Below, piece after piece: positions 19,285 to 29,405 of a DNA stretch of 64,000 nucleotides. How positions within the stretch are numbered: the stretch's first letter is position 1; each line of letters opens with the position of its first letter. The translations under genes were made by a program, and so were the position numbers. Source of the DNA: Aurantiochytrium sp. KH105 (Eukaryota > Sar > Bigyra > Thraustochytrida > Thraustochytriidae); NCBI GenBank assembly GCA_003116975.1, contig BGKB01000062.1:62001-126000 (forward strand), written 5' to 3'. The notes under the pieces were generated by a model. The model had not been told where the DNA came from. It saw only the letters and a program-made list of their open reading frames with translations, and searched no databases.

Positions 19285-22200
19285 TTACTTCTTTCGCATA
19301 AAGCCGCGAACCTGGTTGACAAAGTCCACTACATTTTTCTGAAAGCGGCGACGATTGATACGATCGAAGCGAAGCTGGACGTCGTTGTTCTGCACAAGCC
19401 CCGTGAACGCCCGCGAAAGACGCTCGCGCATGGCGGGTTCCTCCTGACTTGCGATAATCCCCTCAACCATTGGGCCAAAACTCTCTTGCTCAGAAGCGAT
19501 GAGCGCGAACATTGCGTTTGCCGCTGGGTTGAGAAGACTAGAGTCAAAGGTCTGAAAGACAATAAAGTTGAAGACCTTCTGCAGCAGCTGCAGCAGCACC
19601 GAGGGCGTTCCCGGGCCGTTCGGACGAAGGTTGGCGCCAAGCCCTGGGCCGCCCTGGGCCGCCTGCTCGACGTGAAACTCGGCAAGACAGGTCAGAGCCT
19701 CGAACGAGTTTCGCGACACGGAGACGCGATGGTCGCTCATGCCAAATTCCAGGGCTTTCAAAATAGGGTTGAACATTTCCCTGCTCAACGTTGCAAATTC
19801 TGACGGGTAGGCGTCAACAAGGTTCCGCAGCACGTTAAAAAACTCCTCAGCAATACCGGGAAACTGGAGCAGGTCATCCGTCACGAGCGGAAAAACCAGC
19901 TGCACGCCCTTGATGACAACCTGCACAGGCTGCGGACCCTGCGCTTGCGCCAAGTTGACAGGATTCTCGCTAAAGTCGAGCTGGTCGCGAAAGGTGATGT
20001 GGCGAATCAAACGCATAAGGCGCAATACATCACGGCACCAAGCATCCTCTTCACCCGTCTTGAACTGGCCAGGATGGGATGCCAAGTGGCGCTGGAACTC
20101 TGCAAAAACCTGGAGGATGCGGTCTGCCGCCTCGAATGCAGGAGCAAGTTGCGTCGTTGGCGTCGATTCCAGCTGCAACTCCATGTAGGCTTCGATAAGC
20201 TCAAGAACTTCGGAAATGACTCTGCGCGCGCTCCCGCTCACCGCTGCGCCAAGCCCGTCGCGTTTGATAAAAGTCAGAGCAGCCGCGCCCACCTGGGCCC
20301 ATCGCGACGAGAGTGCGCCCAGCACAAAGTCGCGACACCAGCCGGCAAGGGGCCCGAACGAAGCTGCCTGAACCGCACCCACGTACATGTTCATCACGCG
20401 CTCCAGATCCTGTAAAAAGTGCGGATCCGAGAGCACTGACCCAACGTTTTCCTTGCCAACACGCTGCGCATCACTTACAAGTCTGGAGGCCAGCGAGTCG
20501 AGGCGCTGCTGCACAGGTTCCACCAGCTGAGCGAAAAGTCCTTGCAAGTGCTCGCGACGAGCTGTGGGGGCTTCCTGGCCCACTTCGAGGCTCATGAGCA
20601 GCACCTGCAAGAGTGTGCCCTGACCGCGTACCGTGAGCCCATCCAAGGGTTTCCAGTTCGCATCACGAACGGAACGCACGTGCGCTTCGCACAAGGTGCC
20701 CCAGCTCGACATTTGCTGCAGCATCCTTCTGCACGCAGAGTTGTCTACAACGGCGCGCAACAGGTTGAGTGCTTCGGGGTTCACCGAAGTTTCCGTGCCC
20801 CAGTTCGACACATAGTGTGTCGCGCACTCGACCAAAAAGCTAATGAGTTCTTCGGCCTGCGCGGGCTGCGCAAAGCACAAATCAATAGAAGCGGGCAGGC
20901 CGTCCTGAATCCGCGTCGACTTGCCGTAGAGACCACGCTCCGGCAAAAGATACGTCATGGACCAGCGCGTGACGGCTGCCAAGAGCTTGCTCGACAGCAG
21001 AGGACTAATGCGCTCGTCCTCGCCGTTACTGCCGCGCACACGCTCTGCCTCGAACTGCAGCAACTGTAACAGGCCTTGTGAAAGCTTAACACACGGGTCC
21101 TCGGAGGCCGTTTGCCGTGTCATCGGCCCCGCGCCGCTCGCTTGTGCACAAAACTGCATCGAGGACGCGATGATACAGGCCGGAATCATAGGTCTTTCGC
21201 CATCCGCCGGGTCGGCGAGCAAACCTGAAGCGAGCAGCACAACCCAAAAGAGCTGTTCCGCGACCTGGCTACAACGCATCGAGCTTTCCTCTGACCAGGG
21301 CTGCGAAGCGCTCGCCATCAGATCCGCGGACAGTCGCTGCAGCGCGGATATGTTCGCCATCATTGATCGCACCACATCAGCTCTACCCAGCGATGAGATG
21401 GAGAGCAAATGGTCGTCAAGGGCGCTCTCATCTTCGGCAAATTCCTCCTCGAATGTTTCAAAGGCCTCACGCTCCATGGAAGCGCGGGCCATGACCAGGC
21501 GCTTTTCAAGGTAAAATTGGTACAGGTCCCCTGCGGCACCGCAGACAATGCGATGCGCCTCCGTTTCAAGTGCCGATGGCGGGTCCTCGCTCGAGGTCGC
21601 TCTCGCGCCGAGTGCCTCCGCCCACGTTGTGAATACGCCCCACACTTCAAGGAGGCTCCCAAATGCCTCCATGAGCCAAGAGTTGTCTACGTCGTCGTCC
21701 TCATCGTGCGTGCGCGGTCCGGCACCAGATGGCATGCCGCTCTCTGCAGCGGGCCCGGCGGCGTTACGGGCGGCGCCTTCGAGTATGCTTTTCGAAAGCT
21801 GCGAGAGCGCGCCGAGCATGCGCGGGAAGACCCCGGACATTTCTGCAGAGAGAATGTCATCGACCGAAAAGTTTGACATGAGCCGAGCAAAGAGCGCGCA
21901 CATGTCGAGAAATTCGGCGCCACCAGCGGCGCACAGGGCCTCTTTGGAGCCGGCTGCTGTCGAGGCAAACGTCTGCGAGAGGCCGGCGGCAGCCTCGATA
22001 GGGACGAGAGGATCCGCGATGACTCCAAAAAGAGAACCCTGCAGCATGGTGTCCAGGTATTTTGCGCGCTGGGCGGTGTCTGCAAAGACGGCTCCGTTAA
22101 CGGATGCAAGCATGATAAAGAGCTGACGAATCTGGTGAGCAATATCCTCGCCAGCCCCTGCATGGCCTGCGGACGCGCCGCGCGAGGCTGCGTACAGGCG

Positions 22201-23133
22201 AAAGAGCGTCTCGAGCAGGCCACCCTGCAAAAGTACGTCGCGCCATCCCGCCCCAGGCTTGATTGAGGCTGTCCCGCGCAGGGAAACGTGCTCGCGACCC
22301 CTGGCAAGCGCGGATTCGACCTGGAACGTACGATTCGCCTGCGAACCGGCGTCGCCGCACTGAAAATCCCACGCCAAGCAGGATTCGAGAAGACTCAAGC
22401 TGCTTCGCACAACTTCCTCGGTATCAGGGCCCGCTTGCATCGTCCGGGTCGTGGGGTTGATGCCTGCGGCGAGGCCCCGCAAGAGCGCGGCGGCCATCAT
22501 AAAGGCCTCTTTGAGGCCTGCGCGCTCGAAACTCTCGTGGCATTCGCGGTGAAACGCGAGAGACAAACCGAGCTCGGACGCCTTGCTCGACGAGAATTCC
22601 TCGACGAGAGCGCCGAGCAATTGCAGGGCGACGGCGTGACGCGACGAAAGCGCTTGTGGCGACGACGGGTGTCCGGATGATGCCTCGCCGCCAGCGCCGC
22701 CACTTGCAAGCAGACTTCGAATCTGCTCAAAGAGCTCGTTCTTGGCCTGAACGAGGGCAGGGTCATTCTGGTCCTCGAGCCACCCACGCTTCCACATAAC
22801 TGCAAGTGCCTGGAGAAGCTGCTTGCGCACGGTGCGGTGAAAGTCGTTGCATCGCTCGACGACCATGTGCAGGACAGTTCTGCGCAGCTGCACGCGTTCC
22901 TGGGGGCTGAGCGCGGACCACTGGTCGAGCGCCGCGTGGCGCAGCACGAGCGCCGCCTGGAACTGCACAAAGACGTGCTGCGAGCTGCCGACGATGGCCG
23001 TGGCGCCGTCGACGGCGCCTGCGCGTTTCCTGAAGTCCAGCAGCACCGCCTCGGCCTCGTGCTTGCGCGCGTTGTCCCCGCGCGCGAGCCACTCGCAGGC
23101 CTCCTCGAACCGCCGCAGCTCGCCGCCGTCCAT
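19285..23133 (-). CDS. XPO4: Exportin-4, nuclear export/import receptor
   Basis: A 1,282-residue protein from the ATG at 23133 (MDGGELRRFEEACEWLARGD); the open frame upstream is Ala/Arg-rich leader. It is predicted to be helical throughout, as expected for HEAT-repeat karyopherins. Marker segments match animal XPO4: FRKRAGAVDGA near the start, VQFQAALVLRHAALDQWSAL, a KRGWLEDQ segment, and LLGALVEEFSSSKASELGLS followed by AFHRECHESFE. Near the C terminus PLVTDDLLQFPGIAEEFFNV and AFTGLVQNNDVQLRFDRINR also fit the family. Exportin-4 carries cargo such as eIF5A and Smad3 out of the nucleus with RanGTP and imports Sox factors in animals. It is slightly longer than human XPO4 (1,151). No intron is visible. 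Confidence 0.95.
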   Translation of the reverse strand: MDGGELRRFEEACEWLARGDNARKHEAEAVLLDFRKRAGAVDGATAIVGSSQHVFVQFQAALVLRHAALDQWSALSPQERVQLRRTVLHMVVERCNDFHRTVRKQLLQALAVMWKRGWLEDQNDPALVQAKNELFEQIRSLLASGGAGGEASSGHPSSPQALSSRHAVALQLLGALVEEFSSSKASELGLSLAFHRECHESFERAGLKEAFMMAAALLRGLAAGINPTTRTMQAGPDTEEVVRSSLSLLESCLAWDFQCGDAGSQANRTFQVESALARGREHVSLRGTASIKPGAGWRDVLLQGGLLETLFRLYAASRGASAGHAGAGEDIAHQIRQLFIMLASVNGAVFADTAQRAKYLDTMLQGSLFGVIADPLVPIEAAAGLSQTFASTAAGSKEALCAAGGAEFLDMCALFARLMSNFSVDDILSAEMSGVFPRMLGALSQLSKSILEGAARNAAGPAAESGMPSGAGPRTHDEDDDVDNSWLMEAFGSLLEVWGVFTTWAEALGARATSSEDPPSALETEAHRIVCGAAGDLYQFYLEKRLVMARASMEREAFETFEEEFAEDESALDDHLLSISSLGRADVVRSMMANISALQRLSADLMASASQPWSEESSMRCSQVAEQLFWVVLLASGLLADPADGERPMIPACIIASSMQFCAQASGAGPMTRQTASEDPCVKLSQGLLQLLQFEAERVRGSNGEDERISPLLSSKLLAAVTRWSMTYLLPERGLYGKSTRIQDGLPASIDLCFAQPAQAEELISFLVECATHYVSNWGTETSVNPEALNLLRAVVDNSACRRMLQQMSSWGTLCEAHVRSVRDANWKPLDGLTVRGQGTLLQVLLMSLEVGQEAPTARREHLQGLFAQLVEPVQQRLDSLASRLVSDAQRVGKENVGSVLSDPHFLQDLERVMNMYVGAVQAASFGPLAGWCRDFVLGALSSRWAQVGAAALTFIKRDGLGAAVSGSARRVISEVLELIEAYMELQLESTPTTQLAPAFEAADRILQVFAEFQRHLASHPGQFKTGEEDAWCRDVLRLMRLIRHITFRDQLDFSENPVNLAQAQGPQPVQVVIKGVQLVFPLVTDDLLQFPGIAEEFFNVLRNLVDAYPSEFATLSREMFNPILKALEFGMSDHRVSVSRNSFEALTCLAEFHVEQAAQGGPGLGANLRPNGPGTPSVLLQLLQKVFNFIVFQTFDSSLLNPAANAMFALIASEQESFGPMVEGIIASQEEPAMRERLSRAFTGLVQNNDVQLRFDRINRRRFQKNVVDFVNQVRGFMRKK

Positions 23134-23617
23134 GGTGCCGCGCCGCGGGCCCTCCTCCGGGCCGCGCCGCGCCTTCGCGCGGGCCTCCGCGTGCCCCTGC
23201 GCGGCGCCCCTCGCTGGCCGCGCTGGCGCCGCCGCGAGCGAGGATGCTCGACCTGGTTTTGCTCGGCCTGGTTTGGGTTTTTCAAAAGCGATCTGCTCTT
23301 GGCGCCCTTCATCTATGCATGTATGCCTGCCTGCATGCACGAGTCGCTTTTGAATAATTCCGGCAGACTCGCCACCCCGGGCTCGCAGCGCCGTGATGGC
23401 GGTGCCGCCGGCCGCGCTCGTGCGCGTGGCGGAAGCCGCTGCCGCGGCGGACCGCGCCTCCGTGCGCGTGCTGGGCCGGTACGTTTGCGAGAGGCGGGCG
23501 AGGCGGTTGGGTGGCCGGATGGATTGATGGATGTATCGCTCCAGCACTGGCCTTCGCGAGCTGACGTGAACCCAACGACGACAACGACGACGACCTTGCG
23601 CGCGTGCAAATGCAAAC
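23134..23617. other. Divergent region between Exportin-4 and TEN1-like genes
   Basis: This separates the Exportin-4 start (minus) from the TEN1-like gene (plus) and should include both promoters. A missing first exon of the TEN1-like gene may lie here: an ATG at 23527 opens a short frame (MDVSLQHWPSRAD), but I could not connect it convincingly. Confidence 0.5.
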
Positions 23618-24185
23618 TTGCATGCAAACGTGCGTCTGGATGGGGACCTTGTCTACCGCAGGATTGTATCGTATGCACCAGAGAACGACCTTGTCGTCTT
23701 GGAGGATCCATGTCCAGGAGCCCAAGATGACCGCGTTCAGGTCGATGTGGAGCTCGTGACACCGCACGAAGCGCTACAAAAGGGATCGCTTGTTTCGGTG
23801 ATTGGCGAGGTCAACGTCAAGGTGAGTATGAAGCGGTACAAATAGGGCATATTACAGAAGCAAACATCTGACATCTTTTGCTGTCGCATTTGCGTGTTGC
23901 GTTCGAAAGGGTCCTGGTGCTCGTGGACATGAGCCGCTGATCAAAGCGCGCGCGCTTGTGCCCATGGAGGGTCTTGACGTCCGACTCTATGCGTCTGCGC
24001 TAGAAATTCGTCGCAAGTTTCTCAAGAGCCAAAACCTAGACAGCTCCTTCGTTCTCAAGCGAGAACGCACGGAAGAAGAGGCGGGACGCGCCCGCGACAA
24101 GCGTAGGCTTACCGAGGCCGCAAGCTCGCGCGCTGCCCACGAAGACGATGCAGCGGACGCTGACGCTGTTGTCATTTTAGACTGA
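23618..24185 (+). CDS. TEN1: TEN1-like OB-fold subunit of the CST telomere-capping complex (two visible exons, 5' end unresolved)
   Basis: Two exons join across an 88-bp GT-AG intron (23822-23909, donor GTGAGT, phase 0). The spliced product holds an OB-fold-like core: VRLDGDLVYR, VQVDVELV, then GSLVSVIGEVNVKG, then LIKARALVPMEGLDVRLYAS and ALEIRRKFL. The segment GSL-x-x-x-(I/L)GE, KAR, (M/V)-(E/D)G-(L/I)(D/N)-x2-LY and RKFL matches animal and plant TEN1 in order and spacing. TEN1 with STN1 and CTC1 binds single-stranded telomeric DNA and stimulates polymerase-alpha fill-in. The in-frame sequence is open from 23570 but contains no ATG, so a further upstream exon is likely. The C-terminal 35 residues are charged and extra to the family. 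Confidence 0.75.
23822..23909 (+). other. Intron in the TEN1-like gene
   Basis: GTGAGTATG at the 5' side and TTCGAAAG at the 3' side bound an 88-bp phase-0 intron. Reading through it hits an in-frame stop (TAG near 23843), while splicing restores a continuous conserved frame. Confidence 0.85.
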
Positions 24186-24339
24186 CTCATCCACCCACAG
24201 TGAACGAATGGTGGCGCAAGGCGGGGGTTCAGGAAAGCGATTAGCAAAGTCTATATCATTCTGGCTGAGACGAGCTGTAAATACTACCAACCACTACGAG
24301 TGCGAGATTATTCCGCTCCTGTTCTTGCCAATATAAAAT

Positions 24340-24594
24340 TTACTTGTTTCGTGGCGGCGCTACCTGCAGTGATCCATCCTTGAGGTATTGATCGATCTTC
24401 ATCTGGCGATACTCTTCCCATTGCTCGGTCGAGGTGTACTGCGACACGCACTCATTCATGGCCTTGTTCAGATGCCGGCACTTGAAAATCACCATGAGGT
24501 TGTGCTCCCTGGCACACTCAACAAAGGCCTCGGTCTCATCCTTGCAGCGCTCGCGGGCCTCCTTGAGGAAAATCGTTCGCAGTCTCTGTACCAT
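24340..24594 (-). CDS. CMC1: CMC1-like twin CX9C mitochondrial cytochrome-oxidase assembly factor
   Basis: An 84-residue protein from the ATG at 24594. It has the twin CX9C arrangement that folds as a helical hairpin in the intermembrane space: C17-x9-C27 (CKDETEAFVEC) and C39-x9-C49 (CRHLNKAMNEC). The spacer and the tail QWEEYRQMKIDQYLKDG follow the CMC1 family, whose members are imported by the Mia40/Erv1 relay and help assemble cytochrome c oxidase (copper delivery or COX1 maturation). Human CMC1 is 106 residues with about 20 more at the N terminus, so an upstream exon could exist; no good donor site is seen in the 260 bp upstream. It converges with the TEN1-like gene (155 bp apart). Confidence 0.85.
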   Translation of the reverse strand: MVQRLRTIFLKEARERCKDETEAFVECAREHNLMVIFKCRHLNKAMNECVSQYTSTEQWEEYRQMKIDQYLKDGSLQVAPPRNK

Positions 24595-25433
24595 TCATCA
24601 TACGGTGAACGCAAGCGAGCATTTCATTTTCGTCATCGTCATCGGCGGTGTCTTCGTCAGTCGTTCGTTCTCTCCATCATTCGCTCGTCCACCCATCTTT
24701 CTTTGTCCTCCCTTTCTCCCCTCGGGCGCGCCGTCCCTCGCGGCGGCCGCGAGCTGCTTCTGCGGCAGCCGCAGCAGCTGCAAATCAATTCTCCGGACGC
24801 GACATGCGACACGACCTCGGGCTCCGTCTCCGCCTGGCACGCTGCTATCGTCCATGATTCTGGCGATTGCGGCCCACGCACCTCGTCTGCGAACTTGGTC
24901 CAGCGCCGCTTCCCCTCGGGCGCCGGCGCTGGCGCTGCTGCTTGCTCGGGCTCCATCCTTGGCGTAGCGTGCTTTTGCGTTTTGGTTGCCAGTCTCATCG
25001 AAAGAGAAAGAGAGAGAGAGAGTGGTTCACATGGTCATTGTCTTGGCCGGCCGGGGTAAAGCAAGGTCGAGGCCACGGTCACGGTAGTGGTAGTCATCGA
25101 CCCAAAGCTTTGGGCTCCCATGATCTTGGGGAGGCAACTTGAGCAAGTACAGCTTTGCGCTGATGACATACGTCAACATGGGGAGATTAGATTCACCAAG
25201 CAAGTTGCTACTTTTCTTGATGAGGTGGAAAAAGCCTTCATTTCGCAAAGAAGCAAGCAAGCAAGCAAAGCCAAGCAAGGCCAAGCGAAGCAAAGCAGTG
25301 AACAAGAACACTTGGTGGACTTACAAGCTGCTTTCGATTTCGTTTTGGCTTCCAATGATTGAACACGTGCAAGGAAAAAGAAACAAAAGAGAATGTCATC
25401 ATGCAGGGTAAGGTAAGGTAGAGGTAAGATACA
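24595..25433. other. Intergenic region between CMC1-like and MRS2-like genes
   Basis: This 840 bp holds the 5' flank of the CMC1-like gene and the 3' flank of the MRS2-like gene, with a short AAGC repeat (about 25250-25290). Short open frames on both strands (for example 25087-25362 plus and 24657-24998 minus) have no recognisable domain; the latter could be a CMC1 leader exon but lacks a convincing splice donor. Confidence 0.5.
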
Positions 25434-27089
25434 TCAGCTAATGAGAAGCCCCTGGTTACGAATTTTGAGGAGGATAAAGATCATGCCAAAAGGAAGGCAG
25501 ACCATGGTCGCGCCAAAAACGCCCCAGAACCAATGCGGATCTTCAGTGACGCCACTGGCCAAGTTCATACCAAAAAGACCGGCAATCAAAGCGCCAATCG
25601 TCGAAGCGGCCGTGATGCCGCTCACGAGGAGGTCGACGCCCAAAAGACGGTTCTGCGCGGTTGAAAGCCGTAGCGAAGTCGTGGACCGCGCAGACTCGAG
25701 ATCCTCGTCGAGATCGCGAATGCCAATCTGTACACCATCAATAATCTGGAGGTAATTTTCCAGCATGAGCTCGACCTCATCATGATCGAATGCCCAGTCA
25801 TCCTCATTGCCCGTCAGATAGCGCTCGGGATGCTGATGATTCTTGGTAAGTTGCATAAGTGCCATATCAGAGTCAGAGCGAAGAAGTTCTGAGAGCGCCT
25901 TGTGCAGTGCTGCGACGCGGGCATCGAGCACGTCGAGCCGCGACTTTACCTGACGAAGTTTCTCCAGGATTGGGCCTCGCGTCGACTGCAAAATCTCCTT
26001 GATACTGCTACGAATGGCAGGACGCAAATTGTTGTACGCCTCTTCGAGCTTGTTGCACACCGTGACGAGGACGGCCTCGTATGCCCGCATCTCGAAATTT
26101 GTATCGGGCATCTCCTCTGTGAAGTCGCGAATCCGCATGAGAACGCCGCCCATGAGCGCGTCCGCGCCGTCCGGCACGAAAATGAAGCACTTATCGTACA
26201 ACACAAGCGCCTTGAGCGGGTCAAGGTTCATGAGAATGGCATGCCGGCGCACGAGAATCTCCGGGTCGTGCGTGTTGGAAAAGGCGGGATCAAAAAGTCG
26301 AATGTCGCGCGGCTGCAAAGTACCCCGGAACGTCAGCTTTTGCGTTTCCCTCTTGTCGATCCTCATGAACTGAGGCAGGGACTCGATGGCCACCGTCGAT
26401 CCACTCGTGGACGAGGTCTGTTTGTCCGTCATGTCGCTACTGTCAGCGCGGGCGGTGGAGGACCTCGCCTCGTTGCCTCCCGCGAGGCGCAGACGGCTCT
26501 CTGCGTCATTTGCGCTTGCTGTGGCCCCGATGCGAGTGCGAAGGCCGCTTCCCACGTCCTCGCCATCGCCGTATCCATCCTCGTCGTCGTCCTCCTCCTC
26601 GTCGTCGTCCTCGTCATCGCCCAGGTCGGTGGCGACGTCGTCGGCCTCGTGTCCGTGGCCGTGTGGTGCGCTGCGGTACGAGTTTTGCGTCGCGGACATG
26701 AGCCCCTCGTTCGACCTCGAGTCCAGCGAGGCGAGCAGGTCCTCCTTGGTCTTGACCGGGACCGGGTCCACGCGCGGGCGCAGCTTGGGCACGACGTCTC
26801 GCGCCTCGCCGAGCAGCTCCTCGCGCTCCATCTCCGTGACCACATGGTGTCCGTTCGTCTCGATCCTCAGCACCAGCAGCGGCGGCGCCTTGAACACGAA
26901 CCCGGGCACCTTCCCGCCGCCGCCGCCGTCCTGCGTCGCGCGCACGGCCTCCAGCGCGCGCGTCGCCATGGCCCTGCGTTTCCGCAGCGCCTCATGCTCG
27001 AAGCCGCCCGCGGGGCCCGCCTCCGCCGCGCTCTGCGGCTTCTCCGCGCCCGCGCCCGCGCCGCGCCCGCCGCCGCCGCCGCGCCCCAT
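25434..27089 (-). CDS. MRS2: MRS2/CorA-type magnesium channel
   Basis: From the ATG at 27089 (MGRGGGGG) this encodes 551 residues; the frame stays open upstream but only in low-complexity sequence. After a Gly-rich start and an acidic linker (about 130-200), the conserved core begins near PQFMRIDKRETQKLTF, with RDIRLFDPAF and VRRHAILMNLDPLKAL. A long helical region with YLTGNEDD-type signature precedes two C-terminal membrane helices. The first ends in the diagnostic GMN motif (GLFGMN, residues 507-509), which forms the pore selectivity filter. MRS2 proteins are pentameric Mg2+ channels of the mitochondrial inner membrane (or plasma membrane and vacuole in plants). The Gly-rich start is not a clear mitochondrial presequence, so location is uncertain. 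Confidence 0.93.
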   Translation of the reverse strand: MGRGGGGGRGAGAGAEKPQSAAEAGPAGGFEHEALRKRRAMATRALEAVRATQDGGGGGKVPGFVFKAPPLLVLRIETNGHHVVTEMEREELLGEARDVVPKLRPRVDPVPVKTKEDLLASLDSRSNEGLMSATQNSYRSAPHGHGHEADDVATDLGDDEDDDEEEDDDEDGYGDGEDVGSGLRTRIGATASANDAESRLRLAGGNEARSSTARADSSDMTDKQTSSTSGSTVAIESLPQFMRIDKRETQKLTFRGTLQPRDIRLFDPAFSNTHDPEILVRRHAILMNLDPLKALVLYDKCFIFVPDGADALMGGVLMRIRDFTEEMPDTNFEMRAYEAVLVTVCNKLEEAYNNLRPAIRSSIKEILQSTRGPILEKLRQVKSRLDVLDARVAALHKALSELLRSDSDMALMQLTKNHQHPERYLTGNEDDWAFDHDEVELMLENYLQIIDGVQIGIRDLDEDLESARSTTSLRLSTAQNRLLGVDLLVSGITAASTIGALIAGLFGMNLASGVTEDPHWFWGVFGATMVCLPFGMIFILLKIRNQGLLIS

Positions 27090-27632
27090 GCTCCGCCTCC
27101 GCCGGATCGGTGTCTGGTGCCTGGCGCGGAATCGGCCGAGTCGGCGACGAGGATGAAGATGACGAAGATGCTGCTCGTGAAGATGATGGTCGATAATGCT
27201 GAAGACGATAGGCCTATGATGCTCGATGATGAGGAAGAAAAGGATCATGGCACGACGAAGGAGGCCGAGGACCAGCAGAAGGAGAACGACCAGCGCCTGG
27301 ACCAGGCCTGCGCTCAGGAGGAGAAGAACGTCGGGAAGGACCAGGCCGAGGACCAGAAGGACGACCCCTAGCCTAGGAGCGACCTCGAGGAAGAAGAAGA
27401 GACGAGACGGGGAGACGAGAGGCATCGATCCCAAGCCCTCCCTTCCTTGGCACGCGGCGTCCAGACACACACAAAGACCAACCAGTCCAGACCCCGTTTG
27501 GGCGGCGACCCTCGAAGCCACGACCGGCGAGCCAAGAGCCTGCGGACCAGCGGGCCAGCGAGCGGCAGGCAGGCAGGCAGGCAGCACGCGAGAGCGCCCG
27601 CAGCCGCGAGATCGGGCGTGCCGGGCGCGGTC
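27090..27632. other. Divergent promoter region, MRS2-like / amino-acid transporter
   Basis: This 540 bp lies between two genes transcribed away from each other. It is rich in GA purine runs (27140-27420) and carries a short CAGG tandem near 27565-27580. No gene is supported. Confidence 0.5.
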
Positions 27633-29060
27633 ATGCTGGAGCAGGGTCTGCTCGAGGGCGACCAGACGGCGCAGACGGCGCAGACGCAGGGTGAACCGCG
27701 CGACGCGAGGAGACATGGATACGTGCCGCCCCCGCGCAGGCAGGAATGGTACCATGCGGCGGCGATTCTCGTGGCAGAGCTTGTAGGTACAGGCGTGCTC
27801 GCCCTCCCGCATACCTTTGCGGTCATTGGCGTGGCGGCCGGCGTTGCCGTACTCCTCGTGTTCGCGTTGCTTAGCTTGTACTCGGGCATTCTCCTGCACA
27901 GGCTGCAGTCGTGGTACCCACAGGGAATTACCTACGGAGACATGGCCCATCAAGTCATTGGCGTCCGCGGACGTCAAATCGTTTTTGGCTTCATCTACGT
28001 CGCCTTCTTTGGGAACCTAGCCATTTATGTGCTCACCTGCGCAGAAGCCTTGCAAAGTGCCTTTTACGGGCTGCGCTGGTGCAAATGGTGGTATACCGTC
28101 GTCACCATCATCTTCTTGCTTCCCTTTTGCCAGCTCCGCACGCTTCACAATGTGTCGTACGCCGCCGCAGCCTCCGCAGTGGCCATTTTTGTCGCGCTTG
28201 CCATCATTCTCGTTGTCACTTTTGCGGATCAATCCTCGCAAGACCAATTTAGTTCCAGTCTCGATTTGGTCGATTTCCCCGACCTGCCTATCGATGGGCT
28301 CGACGCCAGTACTGCTACAGCGGACCTCAGCGCCAGCCCCAGCAAGCCTACCTTTTTCCGCTTCATGTCAGCCATGATGACCGCGATCTTTGCCTTTGGA
28401 GGCCAAGGATTGTACTTTGAGACCATGGCCGAGATGCGCCAGCCTTCCGACTTTCCTCGCGCCGTCACGCTCACCACCGTCGGCATCCTCGCTGTCTATT
28501 TGCTGGTAGCTCTCTCGTGTGTCTCTGTGTATGGAGACAAAATTGATGGCAGCGTTTTGTACGCGCTGCCGGACGGCCCCGCAAAGTCTGTTGCTGCGCT
28601 CTTGCTCTTCTTCCACGTCAGCATCTCCTACGTCCTTGCGCAGCAAGTCATCGGTAGGGCCATTCACGTACGGTGGAAGCCTCACCACGTGGACCGTGCT
28701 TCTACGTCCGAGCGTGGCCAGTGGTTTTGCATCAGCGTTAGCTTGCTACTCATGTCCTTTCTCATTGCCAATGGCATTCCCTTCTTCTCACATCTCATGG
28801 GCGTTGTCGCCGCGGTTTCCACGGCGCCACTTACTTTTGGCATTCCCGCCATCATGGTCTACGTGGCGTCCCACACCATGCCCAAACCTGCAAATGGCGA
28901 GGCACCATACATTCGCCGCTGGGAGTATCCCGTGCTGGTTTTTCTTGTCATTCTCACCGTCTACCTTGTCAGCGCTGGTCTTGCCAGCAACATACACGAG
29001 CTCGTGGAAAAGTGGTCTTCCGTCGGCAAGCCATTCGACTGTCACTTGCCTAAAAGGTGA
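27633..29060 (+). CDS. Amino acid/auxin permease family (AAAP, SLC32/36/38-like) transporter
   Basis: A 475-residue membrane protein from the ATG at 27633 (MLEQGLLEG). After a soluble N terminus the first membrane helix carries the family signature HAAAILVAELVGTGVLALPH (residues about 41-60). About eleven hydrophobic segments follow, including GITYGDMAHQVIGVRGRQIV between helices 2 and 3 and FAFGGQGLYFETMAEMRQP in the middle, typical of the Aa_trans domain. Such carriers use proton or sodium gradients to move neutral or other amino acids across the plasma or vacuolar membrane. The substrate cannot be told from sequence alone. Confidence 0.9.
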   Translation: MLEQGLLEGDQTAQTAQTQGEPRDARRHGYVPPPRRQEWYHAAAILVAELVGTGVLALPHTFAVIGVAAGVAVLLVFALLSLYSGILLHRLQSWYPQGITYGDMAHQVIGVRGRQIVFGFIYVAFFGNLAIYVLTCAEALQSAFYGLRWCKWWYTVVTIIFLLPFCQLRTLHNVSYAAAASAVAIFVALAIILVVTFADQSSQDQFSSSLDLVDFPDLPIDGLDASTATADLSASPSKPTFFRFMSAMMTAIFAFGGQGLYFETMAEMRQPSDFPRAVTLTTVGILAVYLLVALSCVSVYGDKIDGSVLYALPDGPAKSVAALLLFFHVSISYVLAQQVIGRAIHVRWKPHHVDRASTSERGQWFCISVSLLLMSFLIANGIPFFSHLMGVVAAVSTAPLTFGIPAIMVYVASHTMPKPANGEAPYIRRWEYPVLVFLVILTVYLVSAGLASNIHELVEKWSSVGKPFDCHLPKR

Positions 29061-29405
29061 ACGAACAGCAGCAGCATCCACAGCGCGGGGCTGCATATGG
29101 TATTATAATATCATTCGTTTTACATTAGAAAAAGTGATGCGTGAAAGCGATCGATTTTTCATCACGTTTCTTCTTCAAAAAAGTTCGGGCTCGCCACAAA
29201 CTTCCCATAAACCTTCTATCTCTTCATTTGCGCGCGAAAGCGCATCTCACTCCGTTTTTATCGCTCTCTCGACGAGCAGTGAAAGAGGTCGACGCTTCTC
29301 TTGCTCTTCTTCTTCTCCCTTGATCCTTTCTTCTTTGTAAGCCAAGCAGAAACCATTGTGCATGCATGCTCTCGATGCGTTTTTATGAAGAAGAAGTCAA
29401 CCTTG
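29061..29405. other. Convergent 3' intergenic region
   Basis: This 345-bp AT-richer region separates the 3' ends of the amino-acid transporter (plus) and the EF-hand/VWA gene (minus). No gene or strong repeat is seen. Confidence 0.55.

Noticed and set aside
24657-24998. Possible first exon of the CMC1-like gene
   Set aside because: No convincing splice donor joins it to the CX9C exon, and its sequence does not resemble the CMC1 N terminus.
25902-27371. 489-codon plus-strand frame over the MRS2-like gene
   Set aside because: Antisense shadow; its product is His/Arg-rich without a domain.
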